The notes beneath the pieces are model-generated. The model had not been told where the DNA came from. It saw only the letters and a program-made list of their open reading frames with translations, and searched no databases. The translations under genes were made by a program, and so were the position numbers. Shown in pieces: positions 33,901 through 37,851 of a stretch of 64,000 nucleotides of DNA. Location of the stretch: positions 15,070,501-15,134,500 of the forward strand of contig OW204009.1 in NCBI GenBank assembly GCA_934047225.1. The letters are read 5' to 3'. The first letter of the stretch is position 1, and each line of letters starts with the position of its first letter. This DNA comes from Ypsolopha sequella (taxonomy: Eukaryota > Arthropoda > Insecta > Lepidoptera > Ypsolophidae).

Positions 33901-36287
33901 TACACAAACTCAGTAAAACTTGGCAATAATCAATCACGACCCCGGGCGCGTACGAACAATGACAACAAACCTATGCAATGCAACAAACAATCAATGGCAA
34001 ACAAATGAAGGGTAAGCGGGAAGAGGGATCATAGCCAACAGAAGGTAAATTTGAAATAAGTAGAAAAAACTTGCTTAGTTAATTTATTTTAGAACTCTGC
34101 TTAGTGGGCTTATTGTAATCACAGTTAATTATTGTAATAACAATTTTTTTTTTCTCAAAAACAAACTACTATCAGCCCATAGCCCCCCATATTCACAGAA
34201 AAAGTTTTTTTACTTTTTGTACTAGTTATGACCTTTTTTTTCAAGTTAGGTTTTTAAGCTTCTTGAGTCTGGTTTATTTTTAAAAGCGATATTCTGCGGA
34301 TTCTGTTATTTTTTTCAAGTTTTTGTTTTCGCTCAATCATTGTTATCGAGACGTTTTAGGAGATGGCACTATTTACTCAATTTTGAAAAAAAACTGACAA
34401 TGATCTTTCTTCCCGCGTACCCTTCAAATGTGACTCGCAGCGCTTCAAGCGCTAAAGCTGATAAAAAAATAATGAGTGACTAATAATGCAGCGAACGGTG
34501 ACAACGCTGCTAAGTAATACACTTGCTTAATGAGGTGTGATTGTTTCGATTTGGTACGGCTCGGCTAAATTCGGCGCATCTCAGCTGGAGCGGCGCTCCG
34601 TATTCACTTTAATTTGCTAAGGAAATGCCCCGTCTCACGCGTACGGGCCTTGGTACCTCTCTTTCTTTTCTACCAACAAATTTTGTATGTGACATTTTAT
34701 TCATAGGAGCGCTAATCCCGTCGTCTTTACCTATATTACCTAATTACCTAGCGGTTTGTATTTTACATATTATTGTTCTATAATTTATGCTCTGTATATT
34801 AAAGTACCTACTGTAAGTAAAGTGAATTTTATGTGGGAGTTCACCCACATTTATTTTGCTTTTTACAGAATGTATCGACTTTTATAATGTCTAGCTTATA
34901 AACAGCTAATTCTACTTTTTATGTATTGACTTGAGTACATAATTATGTACCCATGCAAGAAATAATGTTGTTTAATAATTATTATATTAATTGTGTACAC
35001 ATATTTGTAAATTTTGACCTGTATAAGTGCGAATTGTTTCGCCTATGTACTAAAATAAATAAATCTGAATCTGAAACCGCTCCAACGCTCCTTAATACGA
35101 ACCGCCACTGTACACGTGACACATTTTTGGTTATTTTAGGCAAAAATATCAGGTAACTACTTACGCAAAAACATTTTTACATCTTTTACACTTTTGCGCT
35201 TTTTCATTCTCCTTAGTTCTTTCCTCTTGCGTCCTACGTTTAGCCTTATCGCCACCATGTTCTGTCTTACTGTGCGTCTGCATTAAACTTAGTTTTCTGG
35301 TTTCATAACTGCACTTCTTACATTTATAAAGTAAATAATGGCTTTCTATGTGATGTTTCAGAAGATTTTGATCCGTGAATCTGTACTGACACATGTTACA
35401 AGTGTACTTTCCGGCCGCCTGAAATTAAAAAGTTATATTTTGTTTTGAATTTAGTTCTTTTAGCTTGCTTTTCAAGTCAAGCAAGTTCAATAAATTAAAA
35501 CCGGCCAAGTGCGAGTCAGACTCGCGCACGAAGGGTCCCGTAAAAACGGCAAAAAATAAAACAGGTCTGTTGTATGGGAGCCCCAGTAAATATTTATTTC
35601 ATTTTGTTTTTTAGTATTTGTCATTATAGCGGCAACAGAAATACATCATCTGTGAAAATTTCAACTGTCTAACTATCACGGTTCATGAGACAGCTTGGTG
35701 ACAGACGGACAGACAGACGGACAGACGGACAGCGGCATTTTGGACTGTCTGTCTTGGTCACTGTTTCACTGATTCAGCTTATGTTTTTATATTATAATAA
35801 TTATGTAGTTATATGTATAGTATAGGACTGTAATTATATCGCTCCTCTTCAATCATTAGAGACTATATAAAGTTTTACCAGCGAGCCCCCTCTGACACTT
35901 GTCACAGAGGTGCGTATGTGTGCGGGACGCGACTCTCTCCTGTCCTACACTCACCTCACTATGACGCAACTCGACATGCGCTAGCAGCTCCTGCTCATCA
36001 ACGAACCCCCTCTGACACTTGTCACAGAGGTGCGTGTGTGTGCAGGACGCGACTCTCTTCTGCCCTACACTCACCTCACTATGACGCAACTCGACATGCG
36101 CTAACAGCTCCTGCTCACCAGCGAACCCCCTCTGACACTTGTCACAGAGGTGCGTGTGTGTGGGGGTCGCGACTCTCTCCTGCTCGCGCTCGCTCGTGTA
36201 CCATGCTTGTGCTTGCTCGTTCGACACCCACTGTACTGTACACTTGGGTTCTGATGGAGGCCTCTTTTTGCGCTTCGGTTTTGTGGC
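3792..36287 (-). CDS. Multi-exon C2H2 zinc-finger protein gene (joined model of ten exons)
   Basis: Probable nuclear DNA-binding protein. Ten exons (36075 or 35955-36287, 35165-35418, 30992-31105, 28336-28455, 25579-25660, 23415-23555, 16779-16942, 13583-13694, 7941-8042, 3792-3998) have AG acceptors and GT donors and join without a frame break. The total is 1509 nt (502 aa) with the first donor of the top exon, or 1629 nt (542 aa) with the second. The product has 14-15 C2H2-type fingers, one of them C2HC, and an N-terminal basic patch PKRKKRP that looks like a nuclear localisation signal. Five fingers are split by introns, and each split one rebuilds a canonical C-x2-C-x12-H/C spacing only after splicing, which is strong support for the model. 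No BTB, ZAD or SET domain is seen. The start codon and 5' exons are not identified. The family is huge, so I give no orthologue. Introns are almost entirely transposable elements. Confidence 0.88.
4068..4182 (+). repeat. 23-bp minisatellite, five copies
   Basis: The unit TTGGCAACTGTGGGGGACTG plus TCC repeats five times with few changes, inside the last intron of the zinc-finger gene, about 70 bp from its acceptor. Confidence 0.95.
4340..4480 (-). repeat. LINE 3'-tail fragment
   Basis: On the minus strand this ends in CAATAAAGATATTATTATTA, a typical non-LTR 3' end with a simple-repeat tail. No coding sequence. Confidence 0.45.
4508..5155. mobile_element. TIR element with repeated subterminal motif
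   Basis: Arms of about 40 bp at 4508-4548 and 5116-5153 (TTGAGGAGTGTCATTTCAAA and its complement) bound a 640-bp non-coding interior. The interior contains about six versions of ACTTATTTCCA on the plus strand. Superfamily not assigned. Confidence 0.65.
5270..5500 (+). repeat. Retroelement-tail repeat (family A), truncated copy
   Basis: Shares GGTGGTAGAGCTGATGCC..., GTGGAGGTACCACCATCTTA and GGCGGTATATCCATCCC with 8479-8832, 26320-27120, 45823-46161 and 52180-52430. It ends at CACCGCG, lacking the tail. Probably a 3' portion of a non-LTR element or a SINE. Confidence 0.7.
5501..5895. other. AT-rich, no gene found
   Basis: Low-complexity AT-rich DNA with no exon or repeat I recognise. Confidence 0.5.
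5896..7233 (-). mobile_element. 5'-truncated LINE (CR1/Jockey-type)
   Basis: Minus strand: partial reverse transcriptase, stop, an AT-rich 3' UTR, and a tail of repeated ATCTTGT near 5896-5915. The 5' end is lost within the RT, as usual for target-primed insertion. It sits in the 7941-to-3998 intron of the zinc-finger gene, in the same orientation. Confidence 0.8.
6175..7176 (-). CDS. LINE reverse transcriptase, C-terminal part (5'-truncated)
   Basis: RNA-dependent DNA polymerase fragment of a non-LTR retrotransposon. Visible RT motifs are YGVPQGSVLGPLLF near the start and YADDTSL, the catalytic YADD box, about 40 residues later. FLGIELDNQLRWGQQI and LQKKAVRII are typical of the C-terminal region of CR1/Jockey-type elements. 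Open upstream sequence to about 7233 (YYGIRG...SYMTNR) also belongs to the RT. The endonuclease and fingers of the RT are missing, so it cannot be functional alone. The 333-codon frame has no stops, suggesting a fairly young insertion. Confidence 0.85.
   Translation of the reverse strand: MTNRTQFVQLTLNNDHDESSKIRSDEKIIKYGVPQGSVLGPLLFNIFINDLACNIAGATTYLYADDTSLIISESSFKKVTSTALAVWNDLCRWFKANGLSMNCSKSNYIVFKRHTNSAECTLNLPIDKVNCVRFLGIELDNQLRWGQQIANLKKKLASACFSLKSMSKIVGSDTLKIMYFSYFESIIRYGLVVWGNSKQIKDILILQKKAVRIIDSANFREHCKPLFIKHKILTVTCLYIYLVSIKIYKSLSDYKKVSDTQTHFLRNYKHLVLPHPNYGVFQQNMNYSGLKIFNKLNKTIKDSNNVNEFSRNLRTYLLDRPFYNLSEYYACRE
7350..7487. repeat. Short palindromic MITE
   Basis: Arms TCACAAGTGCGAGGAGCG (7394-7412) and CGCTCCTTGCACTTGTGA (7446-7463), with flanking CGCGC, form a hairpin. 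It abuts the TTAA element at 7488. Confidence 0.65.
7488..7907. mobile_element. TTAA-flanked MITE, GGGTATATCGTG family
   Basis: TTAA at 7488 and 7904 bracket inverted ends (AGGGTATATCGTG / GACGATATATCACC). The interior is about 80-90% similar by eye to 42348-42771 and related to the inverted copy near 29800-30083. Confidence 0.75.
7941..8042 (-). CDS. Zinc-finger gene exon (34 codons, phase 0-0)
   Basis: The acceptor is CTGTTTCAG and the donor GTAAGT. It encodes NFISSTSLKNHNATRH, the second half of the finger whose CSVCDK is in the previous exon, and then CEHCGKKFT, the first half of a finger finished in the last exon. Both exon boundaries therefore cut fingers near the aromatic residue, and both rebuilt fingers have exact C-x2-C-x12-H spacing. 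Confidence 0.87.
8085..8195. repeat. Palindromic MITE (TTAAGTTTAGTCCTGTC family)
   Basis: Related to 38965-39070. The ends carry CCTGTC..TTTGTCTTTTCGAT and AAGTTTAGTCCTGTCAAATA. The rest of 8043-8470 shows no exon. Confidence 0.5.
8479..8832 (+). repeat. Retroelement-tail repeat (family A), most complete copy
   Basis: Runs from GGTGGTAGAGCT to GGCTTATGTCCAGCAGTGGA and the tail AGGCTGATGGATGG. The tail resembles 3' ends of lepidopteran non-LTR elements. The same tail is the source sequence for the 36-bp array at 60021-61132. Confidence 0.75.
9013..13313 (+). repeat. 23-bp satellite-like array, about 187 units
   Basis: The unit is TATAGGTTGGTCGATAGATAAAG read as a 23-mer; 4301 bp divided by 23 is 187. 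Units vary at few sites: AAGT or ACGT, TATAGG or TTTAGG, TGGTC or TGATC. Variants recur in order, with two copies of the rare ACGTGTAGG unit 851 bp (37 units) apart. Confidence 0.97.
9013..13556. mobile_element. Foldback-like element with giant subterminal array
   Basis: The left part (9013-13313) is a tandem array of a 23-bp unit. The centre holds an inverted repeat (13316-13375 versus 13424-13488, sharing AATTTTTATTCGATATACGC and its complement). The right part (13492-13556) is 2.8 copies of the same 23-bp unit in the opposite orientation. This subrepeats-stem-inverted subrepeats layout matches foldback elements. No coding frame. Confidence 0.7.
13583..13694 (-). CDS. Zinc-finger gene exon
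   Basis: The acceptor is CTCTCCCAG and the donor GTCAGT. The exon begins with one nucleotide that completes an AGG codon from the preceding exon. It encodes YRCSVCNKEFGTDAKRRAHF..YYH, a complete finger, then CSVCDK, the start of the next. Only 26 bp of intron separate its donor from the right end of the foldback element at 9013-13556. Confidence 0.87.
13760..14130 (-). repeat. LINE 3' remnant
   Basis: Minus strand: a short frame reading KLNALLTSVPECDLFFDRLM and EKEASLTMSLHL, then a stop, an AT-rich UTR and a TAAATAAATAAA tail at 13765-13805. Looks like the last codons and 3' UTR of a non-LTR element, but the clade is not recognised. Confidence 0.45.
14134..14548. mobile_element. MITE, ATAGACTAAGTATTACTACG family, full copy
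   Basis: Ends ATAGACTAAGCATTACTACG and its complement at 14521-14547. The interior includes GATGGCGATGCTAAAAAAGA and ATCTAGTTTTTCTAAGCAAA. Other copies: 48248-48463 (partial), 52811-53238, 61958-62387. Confidence 0.85.
14549..16480. other. Intron DNA, no exon found; small palindrome at about 16295-16415
   Basis: Mostly AT-rich, with (TA)n at 15357-15371. ATAGCGACATCTATCGCTTT (near 16306) is mirrored by AAAGCGATGTCGCTAT (near 16390), a small MITE-like palindrome. Short open frames here show no recognisable domain. Confidence 0.5.
16484..16770 (-). repeat. Lepidopteran-type interspersed repeat (GGGTTCCGTACC / CCAAGTGCGAGTC)
   Basis: Shares GGGTTCCGTACC, the CGTCTGTCACCAGGCTGTAT block and CGACTCGCACTTGGCCAGTT with 35495-35745 and partial copies at 25715-25760, 39265-39320 and 54763-54860. 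It ends right beside the donor of the 16779-16942 exon. Confidence 0.75.
16779..16942 (-). CDS. Zinc-finger gene exon with TGEKP-type linker
   Basis: The acceptor is CTATTTCCAG and the donor GTAAAT. It encodes SNHLLNNHMRSHTGEKPF, the end of one finger with a classical TGEKP linker, then CSFCPATFAQSGTLYTHTKVVH, a complete finger, and a short basic spacer. It ends with two nucleotides of a codon that the 13583-13694 exon completes. The lepidopteran-type repeat at 16484-16770 starts only about 8 bp inside the downstream intron. Confidence 0.88.
16988..17405. mobile_element. TTAA-flanked MITE, GGCAATACG family
   Basis: TTAA at 16988 and 17402; termini GGCAATACG and GGTATTGCC are inverted. The interior (CCCTCAGTGCGAGTGGGACG) resembles the 27777-28192 copy. 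Confidence 0.75.
19638..20453 (+). pseudogene. DIRS reverse transcriptase segment, present as four tandem 204-bp copies
   Basis: Each copy encodes about 68 residues such as FLGIALDTQTNSKSLPPDK..IRQ...SLRQAQRFLGY..FATFITHRGRLH, which matches the post-catalytic RT region of DIRS elements (FLG..DT...LP..K...R....G....P.GR.H). The period is exactly 204 bp, so the frame is kept, but copies 2 and 3 have an in-frame TAA after DTQTN. The upstream catalytic RT core is not readable. Remnant only. Confidence 0.72.
20760..21180 (+). pseudogene. DIRS RNase H-region remnant
   Basis: Shifting frames read DKTAIAYIKKEGET, a Gly-Met-Tyr-Asn-x-Glu-Ala-Asp stretch (expected GKYNVEAD-type motif), then FTSRTTYVVPDH, a DLFASR.T...P-like motif. 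These follow the RT segment in the order expected for DIRS pol. Several stops and frameshifts make it non-functional. Confidence 0.6.
22680..22790. repeat. DIRS internal complementary region
   Basis: The first half (to AACGGAACACATAATATAAA) is the complement of 18023-18065. The second half (TTACCTTCCAATAAAATTGT...) is the complement of 22955-23003. Together they form the left-right end junction. Confidence 0.85.
23415..23555 (-). CDS. Zinc-finger gene exon (47 codons, phase 0-0)
   Basis: The acceptor is TCTGTTCCAG and the donor GTAAAT. It encodes GIYQCEMCPKSYMSKGMF and a His pair (HRASKH), then a spacer and CDVCGKAFT, the first half of the TGEKP-linked finger in the next exon. The joined finger has C-x2-C-x12-H-x3-H spacing. 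It lies 180 bp outside the right end of the hAT/DIRS nest. Confidence 0.88.
23640..24255 (-). pseudogene. RTE-type retrotransposon, C-terminal fragment
   Basis: The minus strand encodes AKARLAVYNGVLAPTLMYGS-EYWVLE (24249-24166), is interrupted by a 101-bp MITE, then resumes with RDRCGLKEDLVTGIEKEMLRWFGHVERM and ARPGRPRRTYTDQI, the standard end of RTE-like endonuclease-RT proteins. The 3' side runs into a TATGTATGT-rich tail at about 23640. There is no catalytic domain, so it is a dead 5'-truncated copy. Confidence 0.75.
24065..24165. mobile_element. 101-bp palindromic MITE inside the RTE frame
   Basis: Arms GATGTACCATCGAAGAAATT and its complement (24141-24165) with a 45-bp loop separate two collinear parts of the RTE protein. 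Confidence 0.85.
24391..24554. repeat. Near-perfect palindrome, 47-bp arms
   Basis: 24393-24438 (GCCGATTCTGAAGGCTTTAA...) is reverse-complemented at 24506-24551 with essentially no mismatch; loop about 67 bp. Probably a young MITE. Confidence 0.9.
24555..25570. other. Intron DNA, nothing recognised
   Basis: Mixed AT-rich sequence without exon signals, tandem repeats or TIRs that I can support. Confidence 0.4.
25579..25660 (-). CDS. Zinc-finger gene exon (short)
   Basis: The acceptor is TTTACACACAG and the donor GTATAG. It starts with one nucleotide completing an AAA codon from the preceding exon, then encodes HECQHCGMKFLTPRRLREHV and HLKK, a single finger. It joins in phase to GIYQCEMC of the 23415-23555 exon. 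Confidence 0.85.
25661..26265. other. Intron with a repeat fragment at 25715-25760
   Basis: Contains a short AAGTTCGAGTAGGACTCGCG ... GGGTTCCGTACC fragment of the 16484 family, then AT-rich sequence with no exon. Confidence 0.45.
26266..27120 (+). repeat. Retroelement-tail repeat (family A) split by a 420-bp insertion
   Basis: 26266-26458 ends at ...CCATGCCTGG and the family resumes at 26880 with GACCGATTTATGGTGG, ending in AAAAAAAAAGGCTGATGGATGG at 27110-27120. The insert (26459-26879) includes a MITE at 26645-26879. The 26266-26320 extension (AAGCCGTGTGGTGACCGGTA) is shared with 52340-52430. Confidence 0.7.
26645..26879. mobile_element. MITE, CCAGCGGGCCTATT family, copy 1
   Basis: Ends CCAGCGGGCCTATTGTGTAT and ATAGGGGGGCTGG are imperfect inverted repeats. 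Internal arms AAAACATAGATATACTATCG and AGCTATGTTTTTGATGATAG. Other copies at 31651-31889 and 43311-43543. Confidence 0.8.
27440..27776. mobile_element. MITE with CTTCGACCAAAATAAAAT ends
   Basis: The left arm CCTTCGACCAAAATAAAATA (27451-) is mirrored at 27728-27759. The element is flanked by TACCTGT on both sides (27444-27450 and 27769-27775), a probable 7-8 bp target duplication. Confidence 0.75.
27777..28192. mobile_element. TTAA-flanked MITE, GGCGATATG family
   Basis: TTAA at 27777 and 28189; ends GGCGATATGTAAAAG and CCGTAGCGCC. It directly abuts the preceding MITE and carries open but meaningless frames. Interior similar to 16988-17405. Confidence 0.7.
28336..28455 (-). CDS. Zinc-finger gene exon with atypical finger
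   Basis: The acceptor is CAATTTCCCAG and the donor GTAAGT. It encodes an acidic lead EDAEET and the finger CAGCETHFKSAKWYKQHFF..LKH, whose two histidines are six residues apart, longer than the usual 3-5. One-nucleotide and two-nucleotide split codons match both neighbours. Confidence 0.83.
28529..28945. mobile_element. TTAA MITE, GGGGCTCCACAATGC family, right end eroded
   Basis: TTAAGGGGCTCCACAATGCT at 28529. The body matches 40794-41220 and 55056-55482. The right end stops at TTTTAGCAT without the GCAGCCCC terminus. Confidence 0.75.
28951..29018. repeat. Short TTAA-bounded hairpin
   Basis: AGGAGTACGGGACTCAC and GTGAGTCCCGTACTCCT form a 17-bp stem around a 30-bp loop; TTAA flanks the left end and CTAA the right. 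Confidence 0.75.
29312..29761 (+). mobile_element. piggyBac-like element, internally deleted
   Basis: TTAA at 29312 and 29758; inverted ends CCTTCCAGCGGGCGCGCGGT and CGCGCGACCGCTTGAAGG. The plus strand encodes PSVRLGACGECNKQFICVREH before a stop, reminiscent of the Cys-rich C-terminus of piggyBac transposases, so this may be a deletion derivative keeping the last codons. The remainder is non-coding. Confidence 0.65.
29786..30083 (-). mobile_element. TTAA MITE, GGGGCTATACCGTG family, inverted and truncated
   Basis: Reverse complement of the body of 42348-42771. It ends CCACGGTATAGCCCCTTAA; the opposite terminus is absent. Confidence 0.7.
30203..30830. other. Intron DNA, nothing recognised
   Basis: AT-rich sequence; GGTCGTAACAGCCAC near 30521 recurs near 47395. 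No exon found. Confidence 0.4.
30832..30928. mobile_element. 97-bp MITE, CCTGCGGTCCGAAATAG family
   Basis: CCTGCGGTCCGAAATAGAAT and its complement form the ends; the middle contains GATTAGCCATTTACTTCAT. A longer relative lies at 44768-45350. Confidence 0.8.
30992..31105 (-). CDS. Zinc-finger gene exon
   Basis: The acceptor is TGTGTTTGCAG and the donor GTAAGT. It begins NMTSLRKHRAKC, the second half of a C2HC finger whose CKRCKNVFA is in the preceding exon, followed by the complete finger CEHCDKSFKYNPSYYEHLKTH. Phases match on both sides. Confidence 0.87.
31106..31645. other. Intron DNA; palindromic stretch at about 31280-31425
   Basis: TAGCCTAAGCATGAA (31281-31295) and TTCATGCTTAGGCTA (31408-31422) are inverted, together with AACTACATC..CCGCTCC and GGAGATG-type flanks, suggesting a small MITE. 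A 104-codon open frame over it has no recognisable domain. Confidence 0.4.
31651..31889. mobile_element. MITE, CCAGCGGGCCTATT family, copy 2 (inverted)
   Basis: Begins CCAGCCCCCCTATTCTGTAT and ends ATACATAATAGGCCCGCTGG. Same body as 26645-26879. Confidence 0.85.
32664..32845. mobile_element. Palindromic MITE (ACGTGTAACAGAAAGGTGTA ends)
   Basis: Arms of about 42 bp, near perfect, including AACCATATTTGAAGAGCTTA, at 32664-32705 and 32802-32845. Confidence 0.9.
33040..33602 (+). pseudogene. LINE RNase H and C-terminal fragment
   Basis: The frame reads LQWTRAHNGNEGNEQADSLAK, the C-terminal signature of RNase H (H..GN.GNE.AD..A), then about 110 residues ending in CRGCLLEDESVEHVLLHCSA, the C..C...E...H...C knuckle common after RNase H in I- and R1-type non-LTR elements, and a TGA. 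The RT and the first half of RNase H are missing, so it is a 5'-truncated remnant. About 150 bp downstream may be its 3' UTR. Confidence 0.75.
33776..34770. other. Intron DNA, nothing recognised
   Basis: Mixed sequence with poly-T runs. GCTCGGCTAAATTCGGCGCA and AGCTGGAGCGGCGCTCCG near 34560-34605 are mildly GC-rich but carry no exon signal. Confidence 0.4.
34780..35075 (+). repeat. LINE 3' UTR and tail
   Basis: AT-rich, ending in AAATAAATAAATCTGAATCT with a repeated AATCTG tail; a typical Jockey/CR1-type 3' end. Confidence 0.5.
35165..35418 (-). CDS. Zinc-finger gene exon with two fingers and a charged linker
   Basis: The acceptor is TTAATTTCAG and the donor GTAAGT. It encodes AAGKYTCNMCQYRF..HHIESH and CKKCSYETRKL..HSKTEH, two fingers, then about 25 residues rich in Lys, Arg and Glu, and CKRCKNVFA, the start of a finger finished in the next exon. 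It enters in phase 0; entering in phase 1 would give an early stop. That constrains which upstream donor is used. Confidence 0.86.
35495..35745 (+). repeat. Lepidopteran-type interspersed repeat (CCAAGTGCGAGTC family)
   Basis: Begins AAACCGGCCAAGTGCGAGTC, includes GGGTCCCGTAAAAACGGC, ATTTCAACTGTCTAACTATC and a GACAGACGGACAGACGGAC run. Reverse orientation to 16484-16770. Confidence 0.75.
35880..36175 (-). repeat. 120-bp coding tandem repeat, 2.5 copies
   Basis: The block from CTCTGACACTTGTCACAGAG to CATGCGCTAGCAGCTCCTGC recurs with a 120-bp period at 35889, 36009 and 36129. It encodes THTHLCDKCQRGF plus finger plus spacer and includes the splice-donor motif. Confidence 0.92.
35955..36287 (-). 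CDS. Zinc-finger gene exon with tandemly repeated finger and two alternative donors
   Basis: The acceptor TTGTATTTCAG is at 36288-36298. The exon opens ATKPKRKKRPPSEPK, a basic nuclear-import-like stretch, then the finger CDKCQRGFAGEQELLAHVEL-RH. The same donor motif, GAG followed by GTGAGT, occurs at 36075 and again at 35955, because a 120-bp segment holding the finger and donor is tandemly repeated. Either donor joins in phase 0 to the 35165-35418 exon, giving one or two copies of the finger. A third, partial finger copy continues to about 35880, but its GTAAAA donor would be out of phase. Confidence 0.78.
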
Positions 36288-36514
36288 CTGAAATACAATT
36301 TTTGGGTTATATCAATGATAGAAACTGTTATGCATACAGCAGAATGCTGAAGAGGGGTGAGAAACTAAACGGAAGGAAATTTAGTACCGCTTAAAAGTTG
36401 AGGTCACCATTTACATACCCCTGGGGGCCATTGGATTTTTATGTGAATAGGAAGTTAACATAAATTAATTACAGACTGTAAAAGGAAATATACTATATTA
36501 GACAGGTACACAAA

Positions 36515-36790
36515 GATATACAAGGTGAATTTGTGAACATCGTCCAAATTCATACTGGAGGCTTGGTAAGTGATCAGCATCATGAATCCTTAACGATTTT
36601 TGTAAAATTCATAAAATTTAATTTCGACTCCCCATAGTGATTCACTCAGGACTGGGAGTGAATTACTATGGGAAGTAGAAATTTCATTATACGAATTTCA
36701 CAAAAATTGTTATCGATTCATGATGCTGATCACTTACCAAGTCTCCAGTATGAATTTGGACGATGATATAAAAGTCACCTTGTATATGTT
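36515..36790. mobile_element. Palindromic MITE with TACAAGGTGA ends
   Basis: TACAAGGTGAATTTGTGAAC and TCACCTTGTA ends, with long arms (TTGGTAAGTGATCAGCATCA and its complement). Partly similar to 61370-61620. Confidence 0.8.
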
Positions 36791-37310
36791 TTTTATTTTT
36801 TCATTACCCTGAAATCCTGCTGTCTTGTATTTTCTTGTCCCTTAGTTAAAGTAGATATAAGTAATTTGCATAGTATAAGTTTTAGTATGTAACTGATATG
36901 TTTAAAAAAAAAGACATGATCTTGCTAAGTTTCTTGCCCTTCTTCTTAGCAAGACTAATCGAATGGGCGGAGGTAGGCATGTAACCTATTAGTATGTAGT
37001 ATATAGGATGGGATTTGGTCGGCCGCCTGGATTCATGCTGGGGGGGCACGATTGGTGCTCATTGAACCTTGTTGGCGATTGATTGGATTTCACCTTGTAT
37101 AATTATAGATTTTACTTATCATTTTAATCGTATATACATATATTGCTACATAAATTAAATAAACCTTTAATTTAGTTTATGTACATTTATTATTTTATTA
37201 CATATATTTTTATAAGATTAAATTTGACTTGTAAAAAGTGTATTATGTATACCTAAATTAACATTATATAATTGCTATATAGAAACGCAGAAAGAAAAGT
37301 TAATCTGGAT
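36791..37310. other. AT-rich intron DNA, no exon found
   Basis: TCACCTTGTATAATTATAG at 37090 echoes the end of the 36515-36790 MITE; otherwise nothing recognised. A missing small exon of the zinc-finger gene could lie here. Confidence 0.4.
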
Positions 37311-37318
37311 GTGAGGAG

Positions 37319-37390
37319 CTCTGAACCGGGAATCGAACCCGGGACCTCTCGCTTGCCGGGCGATTGCTCTAACCTCAGAGCTGTCCAGGT
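37319..37390 (-). tRNA. tRNA-like sequence (probable tRNA-Ala-derived SINE head or pseudogene)
   Basis: Minus strand: D arm GCTCTGAGGTTAGAGC, anticodon stem TCGC/GCGA around CCGGCAA (anticodon GGC), T arm CCGGGTTCGATTCCCGG with a perfect box B. The acceptor stem pairs at only about five of seven positions, so it is probably not a functional tRNA. It lies in the upstream intron of the zinc-finger gene. Confidence 0.5.
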
Positions 37391-37684
37391 CTCAACACAA
37401 CTCGTGAACTTACCGATGTTGTTTCGGATAAAATGTATGTTTTTGAACGTATCCGACAGTGGTCTATGGTATTTTGTCTGTGGACACTCGGAGCTGTCAA
37501 AAAAAGCCTCGGAAAGGCCTACTTTGGAAAAGGATCGCGGTCGATCACAATATTTAATATATTAATGGTTTAATACGTAGAAAATTGATGTGAATATCAT
37601 AAAAAACATTAGTGAGTCAGGGTCTGACAATATTTTGACGAGAAGACCATTTTTTGTTTAATTCCTGTGTGTGTGTGACATAAC

Positions 37685-37851
37685 CTACATCCATGCGGTT
37701 TCCAACAAGTGCGGAACTTTGTCAGGTTATTATTTCTTCTGGGTTTGGATGCATCCAGGTGTAGGTGGGTTGGGTTTAGGTTCTCCGTGGAGGTGAACAA
37801 CGTGTCACAACACCGGCACACCTTGGACTCCGCGTACGGAAGGAATTCGTG
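37685..37851 (-). CDS. Possible upstream exon of the zinc-finger gene
   Basis: The open frame begins after an acceptor-like GACGTCCTCAG and reads HEFLPYAESKVCRCCDTLF...THLHLD...CWKPHGCR, a CxxC/HxH-containing segment followed by basic residues. The donor I chose (GTTATG) ends the exon two nucleotides into a codon, which does not match the phase-0 start of the 36287 exon. Either a small exon between them is missing or the donor is different (a weak in-phase GTCTTC lies at 37647). Same-strand position and Cys/His content suggest it belongs to the gene, but the link is not proven. Confidence 0.45.

Noticed and set aside
37319..37390. Functional tRNA gene
   Set aside because: Acceptor stem pairs at only about five of seven positions, and nearby sequence resembles a dispersed repeat; listed as tRNA-like only.
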